Origin: Leptobrachium leishanense
Taxonomy: Eukaryota; Chordata; Amphibia; Anura; Megophryidae
Direction: 5' to 3'
Length of the DNA: 64,000 nt
Assembly (NCBI GenBank): GCA_009667805.1
Contig: CM019066.1
Location: 119,675,690 to 119,739,689, forward strand
Shown piece by piece: positions 11,531-23,181 of the stretch. Every line of letters begins with the position of its first letter. The first letter of the stretch is position 1. The notes under the pieces were generated by a model that ran no database searches, had not been told where the DNA came from, and worked only from the letters and a program-made list of their open reading frames with translations. Made by a program: the position numbers and the translations under genes.

Positions 11531-12583
11531 TCAAACTTTCCCTTCTGAATACTTGGTTGCAAATCCTTTGCAGTCAATCACAGCCTGAAGTCTGGGACGC
11601 ATAGACATCACCAGACACTGGGTTTCATCCCTGGTGATGCTCTGCCAGGCCTCTACTGCAACTGTCTTCAGTTCCTGCTTGTTCTTGGAGCATTTTCCCT
11701 TCAGTTTTGTCTTCAGCAAGTGAAATGCATGCTCAATGGGATTCAGGTCAGGTGATTGACTTGGCCATTGCATAACATTCCACTTCTGTCCCTTCAAAAA
11801 CTCTTTGGTTGTTTTTGCAGTATACTTTGAGTCATTGTCCATCTGCACTGTGAAGTGCCGTCCAATGAGTTCTGCAGCATTTGGCTGAATGTGAGCAGAT
11901 AATATTGCCCGAAACACTTCAGAATTCATCCTGCTGCTTTTGTCAGCAGTCACATCATCAATAAATACAAGAGAACCAGTTCCATTGGCAGCCATACATG
12001 CCCACGCCATGACACTACCACCACCATGCTTCACTGATGATGTGGTATGCTTAGGATCATGAGCAGTTCCTTTCCTTCTCCATACTCTTCTCTTCCCATC
12101 ACTCTGGTACAAGTTGATCTTGGTCTCATCTGTCCATAGGATCTTGTTCCAGAACTGTAAAGGCTTTGTAAGGCGTTGTTTGGCAAACTCTAATATGGCC
12201 TTCCTGTTTTTGAGGCTCACCAATGGTTTACAACTTGTGGTGAACCCTCTGTATTCACTCTGGTGAAGTCTTCTCTTGATTGTTGACTTTGACACACATA
12301 CACCTACCTCCTGGAGAGTGTTCTTGATCTGGCCAACTGTTGTGAAGGGTGTTTTCTTCACCAGGGAAAGAATTCTTCGGTCATCCACCACAGTTGTTTT
12401 CCGTGGTCTCCCAGGTCTTTTGGTGTTGCTGAGCTCACCGGTGCGTTCCTTCTTTTTGAGAATGTTCAAAACAGTTGTTTTGGCCACACCTATTGTTCTT
12501 GCTATCTCTCTGATGGGTTTGTTTTGTTTCTTCAGCCTAATGATGGCTTGCTTCACTGATAGTGACAGCTCTTTGGATCTCAT
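11531..12583 (-). CDS. Tc1-type DD34E transposase, full length
   Basis: Cut-and-paste transposase that would bind the flanking inverted repeats and insert at TA. The start at 12583 (MRSKELSLSV) gives 350 codons, the usual family size; an in-frame extension to 12817 only reads through the inverted repeat. Residues 1-110 form the bipartite paired-type helix-turn-helix DNA-binding region, with the GRPR linker at 58-61. The catalytic triad is complete: D152 (in WTDETK), D249 (in QMDND) and E284 (in LNPIEHAF), with exactly 34 residues between the last two. A glycine-rich GGG motif is at 187-189. There is no frameshift or premature stop, so the gene could have been active recently. The odd feature is S252 where many relatives have Pro (NDSK rather than NDPK). 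Confidence 0.95.
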   Translation of the reverse strand: MRSKELSLSVKQAIIRLKKQNKPIREIARTIGVAKTTVLNILKKKERTGELSNTKRPGRPRKTTVVDDRRILSLVKKTPFTTVGQIKNTLQEVGVCVSKSTIKRRLHQSEYRGFTTSCKPLVSLKNRKAILEFAKQRLTKPLQFWNKILWTDETKINLYQSDGKRRVWRRKGTAHDPKHTTSSVKHGGGSVMAWACMAANGTGSLVFIDDVTADKSSRMNSEVFRAILSAHIQPNAAELIGRHFTVQMDNDSKYTAKTTKEFLKGQKWNVMQWPSQSPDLNPIEHAFHLLKTKLKGKCSKNKQELKTVAVEAWQSITRDETQCLVMSMRPRLQAVIDCKGFATKYSEGKV

Positions 12584-12718
12584 CTTGAGAGTTGACAGCA
12601 ACACATTCAAAATGCAAAGAGCACACTTGAAATGAACATTGGGCCTTTTATCTGCACATTGTAATTGGGGTAATGAGGGAATATCACACACCTGGCCATG
12701 GAACAGCTGAGAAGCCAA

Positions 12719-12941
12719 TTGTCCCATTACTTTTGGTTCCTTAACAAGTGGGAGGCACATCTGCAAACTGCTGTAAGTCCTACACCGTTCACCTGAGTTG
12801 GATGTACATACCCTCAAATTAAAGCTGACAGTCTGCTGTTAAAGCACATTGTGTTTGTTTCATTCCAACTCCATTGTGGTGGTGTATAGAGCCAAAGATG
12901 TTAGAATTGTGTCGATGTCCCAATATTTCTGGACCTGACTG
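12719..12941 (-). repeat. Right terminal inverted repeat of Tc1 element
   Basis: Inverse copy of 11291-11513. It keeps the canonical CAGTCAGGTCC outer end when read on the minus strand. Confidence 0.92.
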
Positions 12942-12943
12942 TA

Positions 12944-13315
12944 TATATTGACACGGGGGTGCTATATGATTAAGGATTTATATGATTAAGGACCTTTTAT
13001 TCTATTTATACTATTCCGATTAAATTGGCAGTAATTTTATATGTATTTTATTCAATAGAAACTTTCTAAATGGACGTTGTGTACCAGTGAGGTTGGGCAG
13101 GTGAGATAAGTGGAGTTTGGATCTTGCCTATAAGACATGTGCTTTGTGAAAATAATGTTTTGGCATATACATTGTAATTTAAAGGTTGTTTTACAATAAA
13201 CTTGTTTTTTTTCTCCTATGAAATGGGCTTTGCTTCATTTGAGAAACAAACATTTCTCTAATTTGATCTGAAAAGTATTGGATTCCTGTCCAGTGCAGAG
13301 AGAAGCAAACGTAAT
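12944..13315. other. No recognisable feature
   Basis: AT-rich flank of the Tc1 element; I see nothing else. Confidence 0.4.
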
Positions 13316-13520
13316 GCAGTGTAGACTGGCTGCGAGGCGGAAGTGAAGTCAAGCCTGCAAAATGTTTGCTTCTCTTTGCTTCCTTACGTTGTGCATCATC
13401 ACTATGCGCTCAGTGTATCTCAGGCTTAATCCAGTGTAGACTGGCTGCGAGGCGGAGCGGAGTGAAATCAAGCCTGCAAAATGTTTGCTTCACTACGCTT
13501 GCAGTGTATCTCAGGCTTCA
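13316..13520. repeat. Imperfect tandem duplication
   Basis: The phrases TGTAGACTGGCTGCGAGGCG, TCAAGCCTGCAAAATG and CAGTGTATCTCAGGCTT each occur twice, about 115 bp apart. Confidence 0.85.
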
Positions 13521-13929
13521 CTCTGCTCCCAGCGAGAGGAAGCAGTGGAATGCTCAGACCTCCTCACCATGGGATCAGAGGTTAGTAAGGAATTTTTAAG
13601 GGGGGTAGGATAGTACATTAAGTTGATTTTGAAAAAGGAAGACCTGCAGACTTGTCACAATTTTTTTTTATACCCACTACAGTTATCAAAACCAATGTGC
13701 AGGGAGGCAGGGATAGGAAAATGTTTTATTGTGCCATAACATGACTATAGCCTAAAAGTGATCATCGTTTTTGGAATGTTCTTTCAGTAGTTTCTGGAGC
13801 CCTGGATATTTTTTTTTTCTCTTTCCATCATACAGTTGCTTCACTGTTCTGAAGCTGTCAAATTACAAGTCCTATCACAACGCCTTTCAATTATTGTGTA
13901 ATTCAGGTAATAATCACACTCCCATCTTA

Positions 13930-14378
13930 GGCTGGGGTCAGACGAGCGCAGTTATCACATCCGTGTTGCCGCACATTTGTACGTCCGTGGCAGCATAGCA
14001 TTCTGACCAATGGAGCCCCACACACGAAGTACGTCCACACAGAAGTGCGGATGCATGGCGGACGCGGCAAACGGACGCAGGTTAGGCAAGAACGTAATAC
14101 TGCTAGAACGGACGTGCGGAGTGCACCACGTCTGCAACGTCCGTGTAGCTTTGTATGTGAGCGATGAAACGAGGTCAGATGGACTGCATTTATACGTCCA
14201 GCATTTTTGACGGACAGAATGTTTTTTCATTGTAATTTATTTTCCCTGCTACATCAGTCAAAAAATACGTCAGTGAAAAAAACGGACTGTGTGGCCACTA
14301 CCTTGTCGTCAGTCAGAAAGTACGTCCGTACTGCACGGACACACAGTCCGTACAAAATGCGCTCATCTGACCCTAGCC
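13930..14378. mobile_element. PIF/Harbinger-type MITE
   Basis: It is flanked by TTA on both sides (13927-13929, 14379-14381). The ends GGCTGGGGTCAGACGAGCGC and GCGCTCATCTGACCCTAGCC are inverse copies. A TWA target with GG-starting termini is diagnostic of PIF/Harbinger. The interior is dotted with ACGTCCGT/GTACGTCC motifs. No transposase frame. Confidence 0.85.
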
Positions 14379-14381
14379 TTA

Positions 14382-15471
14382 TCCAATTCTAAAAATGACA
14401 GCCTTGTTTTTTTCTTCTTGTCTGACAGCAACACTAACAAAATCATTCACTGACACACGATGATATTTCACTTACAAGTCTTGTGGCATCTTTAGAAACC
14501 ATAGGTGGATTTCTATAATTATTCAAGGAACCCTACTATACCCTGAAACTGGCTCAAAACTAAAAAAAATCTGTCAATCAAACCAACCAAGCAGAGCTAA
14601 AATAACAATTGGAAAGTTCCCGCAAGTCCTTAAACCGGAAAACATCTCTTAAGAAAAGAGAAAAGGTATGTATTTACAATGTTCAATGATAATCTCCTTT
14701 AAATTGCATTCCCGCACCTTAAAAAGATTAAAAACACAATGACACATTGTCTCTTATTTAACATACCGTTACAAAAGGTTGCAGGTTTGGATCCAATTAA
14801 AGAAACTGTGACATAAAGTAACATTTTATTTTAGAACAATAAAACAATTTATATTGTACATAAGTAAAGTTATTTTGCTCTTCATAGCATTGTTCACTTA
14901 GTTGGTAATTAACCAGTGTTCTCCATGGATGATTTCCATACCTCTCTGGGAAGACCCCATCAAAGAAGGTTAGTAACAACATTCATTGAAATCATGAAAT
15001 AACTGTCCGGCTAGGGAGCAATTAAGTCCAGAAAACTAAAAATATATTTAATGGTGGTTTTAAAGCGGCCTGAGGAGTCATAAGCAGAAATTAAACTGAA
15101 TTAAAATAATTGTAAAACCAACTGAATCTTGCAGAAAGGAACAATGCAATTTGTGGATTAGTGTGCCGACTACGTTATAGCACCAGTATTGAGCCAGGCT
15201 AGTATTTCTAATTAAAGTAAACATATTCTTTAAAATGTTGATAAAGTACAACGTAACCAAAGAGATTTGCATTGATGAGATCAAACCATTACAATTCTTT
15301 CTGATATTGGTTTATGTGTGTAGCATATTTATTTTCACTATATGATTTTGAATAATAATAATGCAGTTAACAGCTGTAGTGGATACCAGCGATGGCTTTT
15401 ACATTTTGCAAACAATGCTTTGAAAAGAAAAGTAAAGCAACAAAAAATTTAGGAATCTCCCCTTCTGAAAG
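14382..15471. other. No recognisable feature
   Basis: AT-rich DNA with frames of at most 68 codons. I recognise no repeat family. Confidence 0.4.
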
Positions 15472-15699
15472 GCTTGTATCAGGGGCGTACTTGGGGGGGG
15501 GACAGGGGGGCTGCCCGCACCGGGTGGCACCACCCCCTAGGGTGATACTAAGAAAAAAAAAATCTTACTTTTGCAAAGTATTTTACGAGGATGGATACAT
15601 TGAGATTTCACTAATTCACCAAGTATGTCCTGGGTAGGCAAGGCCTAGGCTGGCACTTTCCAGGGGGCAGAAAAAAACCTCACCACTAAAGGGATTACA

Positions 15700-16290
15700 G
15701 AGCAATGAAATTTCGCCAACATTTTGGTGTTCTGTTGTTCCCTGCACTTCGGGGAATCAAATTTCCCCACCCTGCAGTGAATTCACCATTCACCACAGGG
15801 TCCCCAAAGTGCAGGGAGTTGGCCGCCGAATGCTGCCACCGCAAACCCGTGGCCTGCTGTTTTAAAAAAAAACACTGAACGAAAATGTCTGGAATTTACA
15901 TATAAGATCCTAAGATTGATAAAAAAAAGTTCTGTTACAGAAAAAAAAGAAACCGCTATTAAAGAAAAAGGGAAAAATTTTTGCTGAAAAATGAATGAAA
16001 GGTACTAAAAAAAATCAATAAATAAAGACTTTTTACTGCATATTAAAATAATAAACGGTTTATTAGATATTGCATAAAAACAAGAATATTTTTAACATTG
16101 AAACCTATGGGGTTCGCCTGAATAAACCTGCTGATTGAAACCACCTAACATCAGGGCATTTCACTGACATTTCTCTGCTGTTTGGTGTTCTCTGAATAGA
16201 TTAACTATTACTTCTCTATGGGGATTTGCACTGCCTTCAAACAGCACCGTACTTGCTGGCAGTTCACCAAAATTTGTTTGTGAGCATATC
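15700..16290. repeat. CAGGGTTATYC MITE family, internal fragment
   Basis: It shares phrases such as TTCTCTATGGGGATTT, AACGGTTTATTAGATATTG and CACCACAGGGTCCCC with the complete copies at 18503-20370. Both termini are absent. Confidence 0.75.
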
Positions 16291-16559
16291 ACAGAGCAGT
16301 GGTGTACTTAGGGGAGTGGCGGGGGGCGTGTCACCCCAGGTACCAGTGATTATTGGGGGGTTATTAGGGGGTACTAGGAGGTGCCACTGTCACTGTGTGT
16401 CAGCTTTGAGCTGTGTTCTCAAAAAACGAGCAGTGGAGCAGGACATTTGCATTAGGAATAAAATAGAATATAATAAAAATCCCCCTCTCCTCCCTCCATA
16501 GCTCCTCCCCTGACCTGCAGCAGCTCCAGGAGAGGGGAGGGGGATGTGATTTGTGTGCA

Positions 16560-17576
16560 GAGAGAGAAGATTTATTTATTATTTATTTATTTATAAAGGA
16601 TTTTACCAGGAAGGATACATTGAGATTTCTCTCATTTTCAAGTATGTCCTGGGTTCAAGAACATTGAAGTGTTACAGTTACAGAAATACAAAGTAATACA
16701 ATGCAAGATATTAAAAAACAACACAAATATACAGATTAAGAGAAAATAAATATGTAGGAAAAAGTCATTATGTTACATGTTTACAGGTGCATTCTGTATT
16801 GAGGTATGTTAGTAAGGAGCTCTTGAGTGACTTTAGACTGGGAGAAGATTTGATGGTGTCTGGGAGGTTATTCCATAATTGTGGTGCTCTGTAGGAAAAT
16901 GAGGACCGAGCCACTGTCTTTTCGTATTGTGGTATTGCAAGTAAGGTGCTGGTCCTGGATCGGAGGTTATAGGATGAGGGAGCTGCTGGGGGAAGCAGTC
17001 TATTCAGGTAGGGTGGCAGCTTCCCAGAAATGCTCTTAAACACCAGGCTGGAAAGGTGAAGGGTGCGTTTAGACTCCAGCGATGGCCAGTTTAGCTCTTT
17101 TAACATGTCACAATGGTGGGTCATGTAGTTACATTGTAATGCAAAGTGGCTGCATACACTACATCTCCGTAATCAATAGCCGGCATAAGCATTTGTTGTA
17201 CAATCTGCTTTCTTACCGCGGGGCTTAGGCAGGATTTGTTTCTGTACAGGGCACCTAGTTTGGGGTAAAGTTTAGATGAGAGTTTTTCGATGTGGGGGCC
17301 AAAGGATAGATTAGGGTCCAACCACATACCTAGAGATTTGAGAGAAGTGACTGTGGTCAGCGTGCCATTTGATTTTGTCCCAACACATAGATGGGGATTT
17401 TGCAATTTGTGTAGTTTAGGTGCTGTTCCAAAGAGCATCGTTACAGTTTTGTCAGTATTTAAAAAAAAGTTTGTTGTGTTTGATCCAATTTTCTACCTCT
17501 GTGAATTGTTCTTGCAGCACAGCCTCCAGCTGCGGGAGATTTGGTTTGCTGGTATAGATTACGATGACAGTAAACG
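16560..17576 (-). pseudogene. L2/CR1-like LINE: reverse transcriptase C-terminus plus 3' UTR
   Basis: 5'-truncated non-LTR retrotransposon on the minus strand. It encodes the end of the reverse transcriptase palm (the YADD box is damaged, reading TVIVIYTSKPN) and the thumb: the 17438-17121 frame holds LKSLGMWLDPNLSFGPHIE and MPAIDYGDVVYAA, and the 17124-16768 frame continues with HCDMLKELNWPSL and the conserved C-terminal APQLWNNLPD. The copy at 60120 shows that about 70 nt are deleted between these frames. The 3' UTR (16560-16740) ends in a TTTA-type tail. Not functional. Confidence 0.88.
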
Positions 17577-17872
17577 GCAGGTAAAGGGGGGTATCAGCAG
17601 AATATGAAACCCTATCTGCTTACTGCTGTTTAAATTGGACCTTTCCTTAACCAGCACTGCATTGTTCAGAAATTTGTCATTGAGCTGCCTGGCTCTTGGT
17701 GAGGTCCTGCATAGAGGGGGCCAGGCTGCATTCACTGCATCACCAGTGAATAGGCAGCCCAGGGTAAACAGGGACAGGTAAGAGGGAGTCTTAAAAAACT
17801 GGAAAAGTAAAGAAAAAATACCATAGCAACATCGTATACCTGCAAAACACACACCCATTCTCTGCTCAACAA

Positions 17873-18072
17873 CTCCAATCCACAACCCCCACACACACAA
17901 CTCCATCACACAAAACCAGCCACCCACACACACAACTCCCATCACACAAAACCAGCCACCCATAGAACTCCATCACACAAAACCAACCAACCCACAACCG
18001 CATCACACAACACCAGCCACCAACACACAATCCAGCCACCAACACACAACTCCCATCAACAAAACCAGCTAC
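17873..18072. repeat. Minisatellite (ACCAGCCACC-type, about 40 bp unit)
   Basis: Irregular repeats of CATCACACAAAACCAGCCACC-like units. The opposite strand is open for 90-130 codons only because of this repetition. Confidence 0.85.
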
Positions 18073-18502
18073 ATGTGTGCTTTTGTTTATAGCATGAGGA
18101 TGGATATGTTGTGAGTTTGCAAAATCCCTTAAAAATAACAATTATTAAAAAAAATCTACACTCACCTCTTATTGCACAGCAGATGACACATGATTCACCA
18201 TTGGCAGATTCATAATATATCATTATTATATGTATACGTCATGTCCTGCCAGAATGCTATAACTAAAAATATTTTTGAAAACATTAAAAAAGTGTGTGTT
18301 ATTTTTTATTATTATTATTTTTTTTTTACATTTTAAAGTTGGGGGGGGTGCCAAATATAGGATCCGCCCCGGGTGCCAAATGTTCTAGGTACGCCCCTGG
18401 CTTATATTCATCGATTTTGTATTATCCTATTGTTTTTACAATGTTTCCCAGTGATTTTCCACCTTTTTGACTTGCACTAAACTAACAAAGCCCTTAAATT
18501 AA

Positions 18503-19406
18503 CAGGGTTATCCAAAGAGATTCGAAAAGTCACCGCACGTTCGGTGACTTTTCGTTCTCTTCAATTCGGTTCCTTTTGCCGATCCCATTTCGGTGACCCT
18601 GCGGTGTATTCAGCAAACACCACAGGGTCCCCGAATTGCAGGGAAAAGCTGCCGCAAACCCACCGAAAACTAACCGAATGCACGCTGAAAACAAGCAAAA
18701 ACATCTGGATTAACCTTCGAAGAGGAGCCGAACAGGAGCCGAAAAGGAGCCGAATCACACAGAACCGAAGCAGCTGTGACGTAGAGGAGGCAGTGAATAA
18801 ATTAGAAAAACCATTTGTATGAATCTGGGAAAAAGAAACGCTGTTTGCAAAGAAACTACTGAGCGAAAATGTCTGAAATTTTCACAGGAGGTCCAGGGAA
18901 TGATAATAAAGATGGCTGTTACAAAAAAAATAAGCAAACTGAAAAAAAATTAAAAAAAAAACCGGACTTTTAATTTTTTTTTAAAAAATTCAGAAAAATG
19001 CTTAAAGTATCCTAAAAAAATCTATAAATAAAGAGACTTTTTGCTGCAGAATTTTATAATGAACGGTTTATTAGATATTGAATTAAAACGGGAATATTTT
19101 TAACATTGAAGCCTATGGGATTCTCCTGAATAAATTTGCCGAATTAAACCACCGAATGGCAGGGCATTAAGGGAACCTTTCACTGCTGGTTTGTGTTCTC
19201 TGAATAGCCGAAGCAGTGCTTTTTGATGGGGTTTTCACTGCCCTCGAACAGGAACCGAACAGGCACCGTATGTTCAGGCAATTCGACAGGATTTGGCGAA
19301 TTGCCTGCTCTCTGGATAGCCGAATGGCCAGGAAAGGTAACCGAACACTGATTTTCAGCGTTCGGTTACCTTTCTCAAGCAATTCGAATCTCTTTGGATA
19401 ACCCTG
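18503..19406. mobile_element. CAGGGTTATYC MITE, copy A (904 bp)
   Basis: The ends CAGGGTTATCCAAAGAGATT and the inverse AATCTCTTTGGATAACCCTG form a terminal inverted repeat of at least 20 bp. Flanks are TAA and ATA, so a duplication is not intact here. It is nearly identical to copy C at 26414-27336 over most of its length, implying recent spread. The short frames inside are not coding. Confidence 0.85.
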
Positions 19407-19494
19407 ATAGTATATTATAATATGGAACTTAATATTAACAATGTGTCTCAAGTTTAATTTATTTTATTCACTGCCTAACCACAAAAGTCACATA

Positions 19495-20370
19495 CAGGGT
19501 TATTCAAAGAGAATCGAAAAGTCACCGCACTTTCGGTGACTTTTCGTTCTCTTCAATTCGGTTCAATTTGGTGATCCCATTTCGGCAACCCTGCGGTGCA
19601 TTCAGCAAGCACCACAGGGTCCCGAATTGCAGGGAAAAGTCAACGCAAACCCGCTGAAACCACACCACAAAACCCAGGCGAATGCACACCGAAACCCGCA
19701 AAAACATCTGGATTAACCCAGCCGAAAACACCGGAAAAACTCGAGCAGGAGCCGATCACACGCAGCGCAGCCGCCGAAAAAAAGCCGACACCGCAGACGA
19801 ATGCAGTGAATAAACTAGAAAAACAGATTGGTTGAATGTTTGAAAAGTGAACTGCTGTTTGCAGAGAAACTACTGAGCGAAAATGTCTGAAATTTACATA
19901 TGAGGTCCAAGGAATGATAATGAAAAGGGCTGTTAAAGAAAAAATAAGTAAAGTTAAAAAAAATCCCCAAAAATGCTTAAAATATCCTAAAAAAAATCTA
20001 TAAATAAAGAGACTCTTTACTGCAGAATATTATAATCAACGGTTTATTAGATATTGAATTAAAACGGGAATATTTTTAACATTGAAGCCTATGGGATTCT
20101 CCTGAATAAACCTGCCGAATTAAACCACCGAATGACAGGGCATTTCGGGAACGTTTCACTGCTGGTTTTTGTTCTCTGAATAGCCGAAGCATTGCTTCTC
20201 TATGGGGATTTCACTGCCCTCGAACAGGCACTGTATGTGCAGGCAATTCGCCAAGATTTGGCTTATTGCCTGCTCTCTGGATAGCCGAATGGCCAAGAAA
20301 GGTAACCGAACGCTGATTTCAGCATTCGGTTCCCTTTCGGCAGCCATTCGGATCTCTTTGAATACCCCTG
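19495..20370. mobile_element. CAGGGTTATYC MITE, copy B
   Basis: Starts CAGGGTTATTCAAAGAG and ends CTCTTTGAATACCCCTG, with ATA on both sides (19492-19494, 20371-20373). It lies only 88 bp from copy A in the same orientation. Confidence 0.88.
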
Positions 20371-20485
20371 ATACTTTTTAATATTATGTAGGGGCATCCT
20401 TTTACTTTGATTACAGCATGCATTCATCATGGCATTGTTTCAATAAGCATATACAAAGTCACCACAATTACTTACACCCACAGTC

Positions 20486-20788
20486 AGGGCCGGATTTGCA
20501 TCTCAGGAGCCTGTAGGCACAGAAATGTGGAGCCCCCCCTAAAGAAACATGACAAAATTACTTTTTAATTTTTTTGTTTAGGGGCAAACAATTTTTTTTT
20601 AACATTTAAAAAAAAAAACCTTAAAACCAGTTTCTCTCTGCACAAAAAACAAAAGAAAGGGCAGAATCTGTTGCCTAGTTGAGTTAGTAAAGTGGCATTG
20701 TTTTATATGTAAAAGCCTCTGCCATAGAACAGAGAAAAAATGTACAGTATTTTGCATTTACTTTAATTTTTTTAGTTTTACACATTAC
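20486..20788. repeat. hAT-like left end, right end not found
   Basis: CAGGGCCGGATTTGCATC is a hAT-type terminus. The following 120 bp (GCCTGTAGGCAC, GAGCCCCCCC) look like the interior of that family. I found no matching right end. Confidence 0.4.
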
Positions 20789-20791
20789 TAG

Positions 20792-20964
20792 CAGGGTTAT
20801 TCAGAGAGAGGTGAAAACCAGGAGAGTGACTGGAGAAGTGAAAATTCTAGGTCAAAATAGCCAAACCAGAAAAATTCTCCCATTTATCTCACTTTCCAAA
20901 TCGGCTATTTGACTAGATTGCTCTCTTCTCCTGCCAATTCTCCTGGTTTTCCCCTCTCTCTATG
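20792..20964. mobile_element. Short CAGGG MITE, right terminus lost
   Basis: Starts CAGGGTTATTCAGAGAGAGG after TAG, has the shared core TCTAGGTCAAAATAGCC, and ends at CCCCTCTCTCTA without the GAATAACCCTG terminus. Confidence 0.85.
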
Positions 20965-20966
20965 GT

Positions 20967-21310
20967 CATGTTTGGTATCATTGTAAAGTCCAGACTCTGA
21001 CCTTTCCAATGATGTCTCACTTAACCTTGTGCAGAGTACAATTAAGAGATGCAGGGTTTCAAAGTCCTCCTGTCTCTCCTCACTGCAGTGCCATGGTTTA
21101 GGTTGTCAATGAAACAATACATTGTGCCATCAACTCCACACTGGTTGGCAGTGGGGAAAATGAGAAAGTGAGTTAGTACAGCATCACTGTTCACTTAATA
21201 ATTGTAAACTGAACAATAATGCTACATTAAGGGGAAAAAAAGTGAATACTATTTTATTTGTTATTCTATTTTTACTTAAATTTACCTGGTCATATTTGAC
21301 ATAATCTGGT
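20967..21310. repeat. Fragment of TTAA hairpin-chain family
   Basis: The phrase TCATGTTTGGTATCATTG followed by a CCTTTCCAATGAT arm, and GCATCACTGTTCAC paired with GAACAATAATGC, match the interiors of the elements at 40775 and 60343. Confidence 0.55.
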
Positions 21311-21459
21311 CTTTTCAAGGAAACCTAGAATGTCCCTCTAGCCCTTAGGGGTCCAGAGATACAGAGCTCTAAATGACTATTAAAAAAACACTTTTTACAG
21401 AGGAAGGAACTCCCTTGTGGCAGGCACCTGTAGGCACTCTGCCTAGTTATAAATCCTTC

Positions 21460-22520
21460 CCTGCCCAAAATTACTGTAATTTGTCACCAAAATCTTGTAT
21501 TGATGATGGGAGAGTTGAAGGCTGTTTAAAGTCTTCTACAGCAAATCCCAAAGATTCTTAATGGGATTAAGGTTTGGACTCTATGTTGGACACTTTATGG
21601 GCTGTATTACAATGTTGGCGCTAAAAAGGGGATGCTAAGGTAGAAAACCTGCACCAGCATATTACAGGGCAGGACCTGATTCAGCAGCCAGCCCCGTAAT
21701 GCAGCATTAAGCCCCTGGATAATGTGCTGCCACAAGTATCCCCTCCTGGAGTGCAGAGGACCCCATGGAGGGCTGTGCTGCCGGGTCACGTGGTCTGCAG
21801 GATCTCACTCTCGCAAGATCCTACAGGTCCACGGGGTGATCGCAGATGGAGTCCAGGGACTTTTCTCCCCAATCTCATTCTGCTCCTGGGGGTGAGAAGC
21901 GGCGAATTGGGCCACCGTTCTCGCCGTGGGATGAGAGGTGTGTATCTGATTTCTGTGGGATTTTTCCGCTAGTGCTCACTGATTCCGCAGAAGTGGAATC
22001 AAATAGCACCAGCTTCTAGCTGTGGTTAACTTTTCAGTTAACCGTAGCGGTACGGTACGGTAATTAGTGCTATGATTACAAATGCTACTTACTCTTTGCA
22101 CTCCTCATGTTAAGCATGATGCGATAATGGGTTAACCCATTAGCATTTGGAATGGAATATGGGGGCCCTGCGCTAGGGCCACTTAACCTAACATTAACAC
22201 TCACATAGCTTTGAACTAAAGCTAGCGTTAAGTTGTAATAGTGCCCTATGTATGAAAATGATATCTCATGCTCCTTGAACCACTCTTGCACAATTTGAGC
22301 CTTATGAATCCTAGCATTGCCATCTTGGAATTTGACCATGCCATCAGGGAAAAAAAAGAAAAATCCACTGATGGGGGGCTTCTCATTCATTATATTCAGG
22401 TTACTCAGCTGACCTAATTTTTTGGGCAAATAAAGTTGCTGAACGTAGACATTTTGATGAGGCAGTGTACCTTCGTAATGGGCCACTGACCTATTATTAT
22501 AACCTATTAGGCACTGCACA
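21460..22520 (-). pseudogene. Decayed Tc1/mariner transposase, split by an insertion
   Basis: On the minus strand, 22340-22247 encodes KFQDGNARIHKAQIVQEW, the region around the second catalytic Asp. Across the insertion (21599-22246) the gene continues at 21598-21530 with SPNLNPIKNLWDLL, where Tc1 proteins have SPDLNPIENLW. So the catalytic Glu is Lys and the preceding Asp is Asn. Stop codons interrupt both parts. It belongs to a different Tc1 lineage from 11531-12583. Not functional. Confidence 0.8.
21599..22246. mobile_element. Harbinger-like insertion within the Tc1 pseudogene
   Basis: The ends GGGCTGTATTACAATG and the inverse CTTGTAATAGTGCCC-type right end are flanked by TAT on both sides (21596-21598, 22247-22249). 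Removing the insert and one TAT rejoins the transposase homology. A 3-bp target and GGG termini favour PIF/Harbinger. No transposase inside. Confidence 0.7.
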
Positions 22521-22529
22521 ATAAACCCC

Positions 22530-23181
22530 TATGGCATACATGTGGACCATTTTCAGCATGCCGGTCTGCTATGACATAGTGGTTTCTTCAGGGATTTCTG
22601 TGTACATGACAAAATCTATAAGGCCAAAACAATTGATCCTATAATCCTGCTTTGTCAGGTGAGTGGAGGAATTTCTATTAAGGGAGGCATGCTGCACACA
22701 ATACACTTCTGATTTAAAACTAGCCACAGAGCCTGTATTAGGACTCTGCAATCCCACCCGCCCTCTCCATCCACCCTCCCACCCAGTCCTGGTCTAAAAC
22801 GTGTAGCACCCTTTCCAGCTGTTTCCACTTTGCCAATCACCCTAATTAGCCAAAGGTTCTAGCCCTTCCCATTAAATCTTATTTCTGGCTATCAGCTCTA
22901 CCTCTTGTTTGGCATACCTCTGTCCCTTAGATTGTAAACTCATGGGATGTCTGGCTGAGCACTTATATAGCACGTATAAAGTGCTGTTTTAGCCCAACAA
23001 TTATCCTACGGGCAGGGTTGTCTGCACTTATTTATTATGTCTCGCGTCTGTGCTTACCCCTATATAACTATTTTTCACCAAGGACCATCAAATTGCTTCA
23101 TATTCCATATCTAACCAGGTAATCAAGAGAAAGCTTATCCCTTTATATCAGAAGTCACATTGCCTCACAACTTTACATGAC
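22530..23181. other. Mostly unassigned; L2-type 3' tail near 22920-23000
   Basis: TTAGATTGTAAACTCATGGG followed by CACTTATATAGCACG and AAAGTGCTG is the typical tail of L2-like LINEs. The rest shows nothing I recognise. Confidence 0.45.

Larger units (their letters stand above)
11291..12941 (-). mobile_element. Complete Tc1/mariner transposon
   Basis: The 1,651-bp element is flanked by TA (11289-11290 and 12942-12943). Its termini are TAGTTAGGTCCAG and the inverse CTGGACCTGACTG. The inverted repeats are about 223 bp each, long for Tc1 and of the IR type, and a full-length transposase lies between them on the minus strand. The left target sits in a (TA)n run (from 11266), a plausible hot spot for TA insertion. 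A truncated relative lies at 58567-58810. Confidence 0.95.
15480..18399. mobile_element. hAT element (non-autonomous) with nested insertions
   Basis: The termini are CAGGGGCGTACTTGG and, at the right, the inverse of CAGGGGCGTACCTAG. Flanks GCTTGTAT (15472-15479) and GCTTATAT (18400-18407) agree at 7 of 8 positions, fitting the 8-bp hAT duplication. Inside are a fragment of the CAGGGTTATYC MITE (15700-16290), a second hAT-like end CAGTGGTGTACTTAGG at about 16287, an L2-like LINE (16560-17576) and a minisatellite. No hAT transposase is visible. Confidence 0.8.

Noticed and set aside
17559..18141. Gly/Trp/Cys-rich minus-strand frames that look like a repetitive secreted protein
   Set aside because: Translation of the ACCAGCCACC minisatellite.
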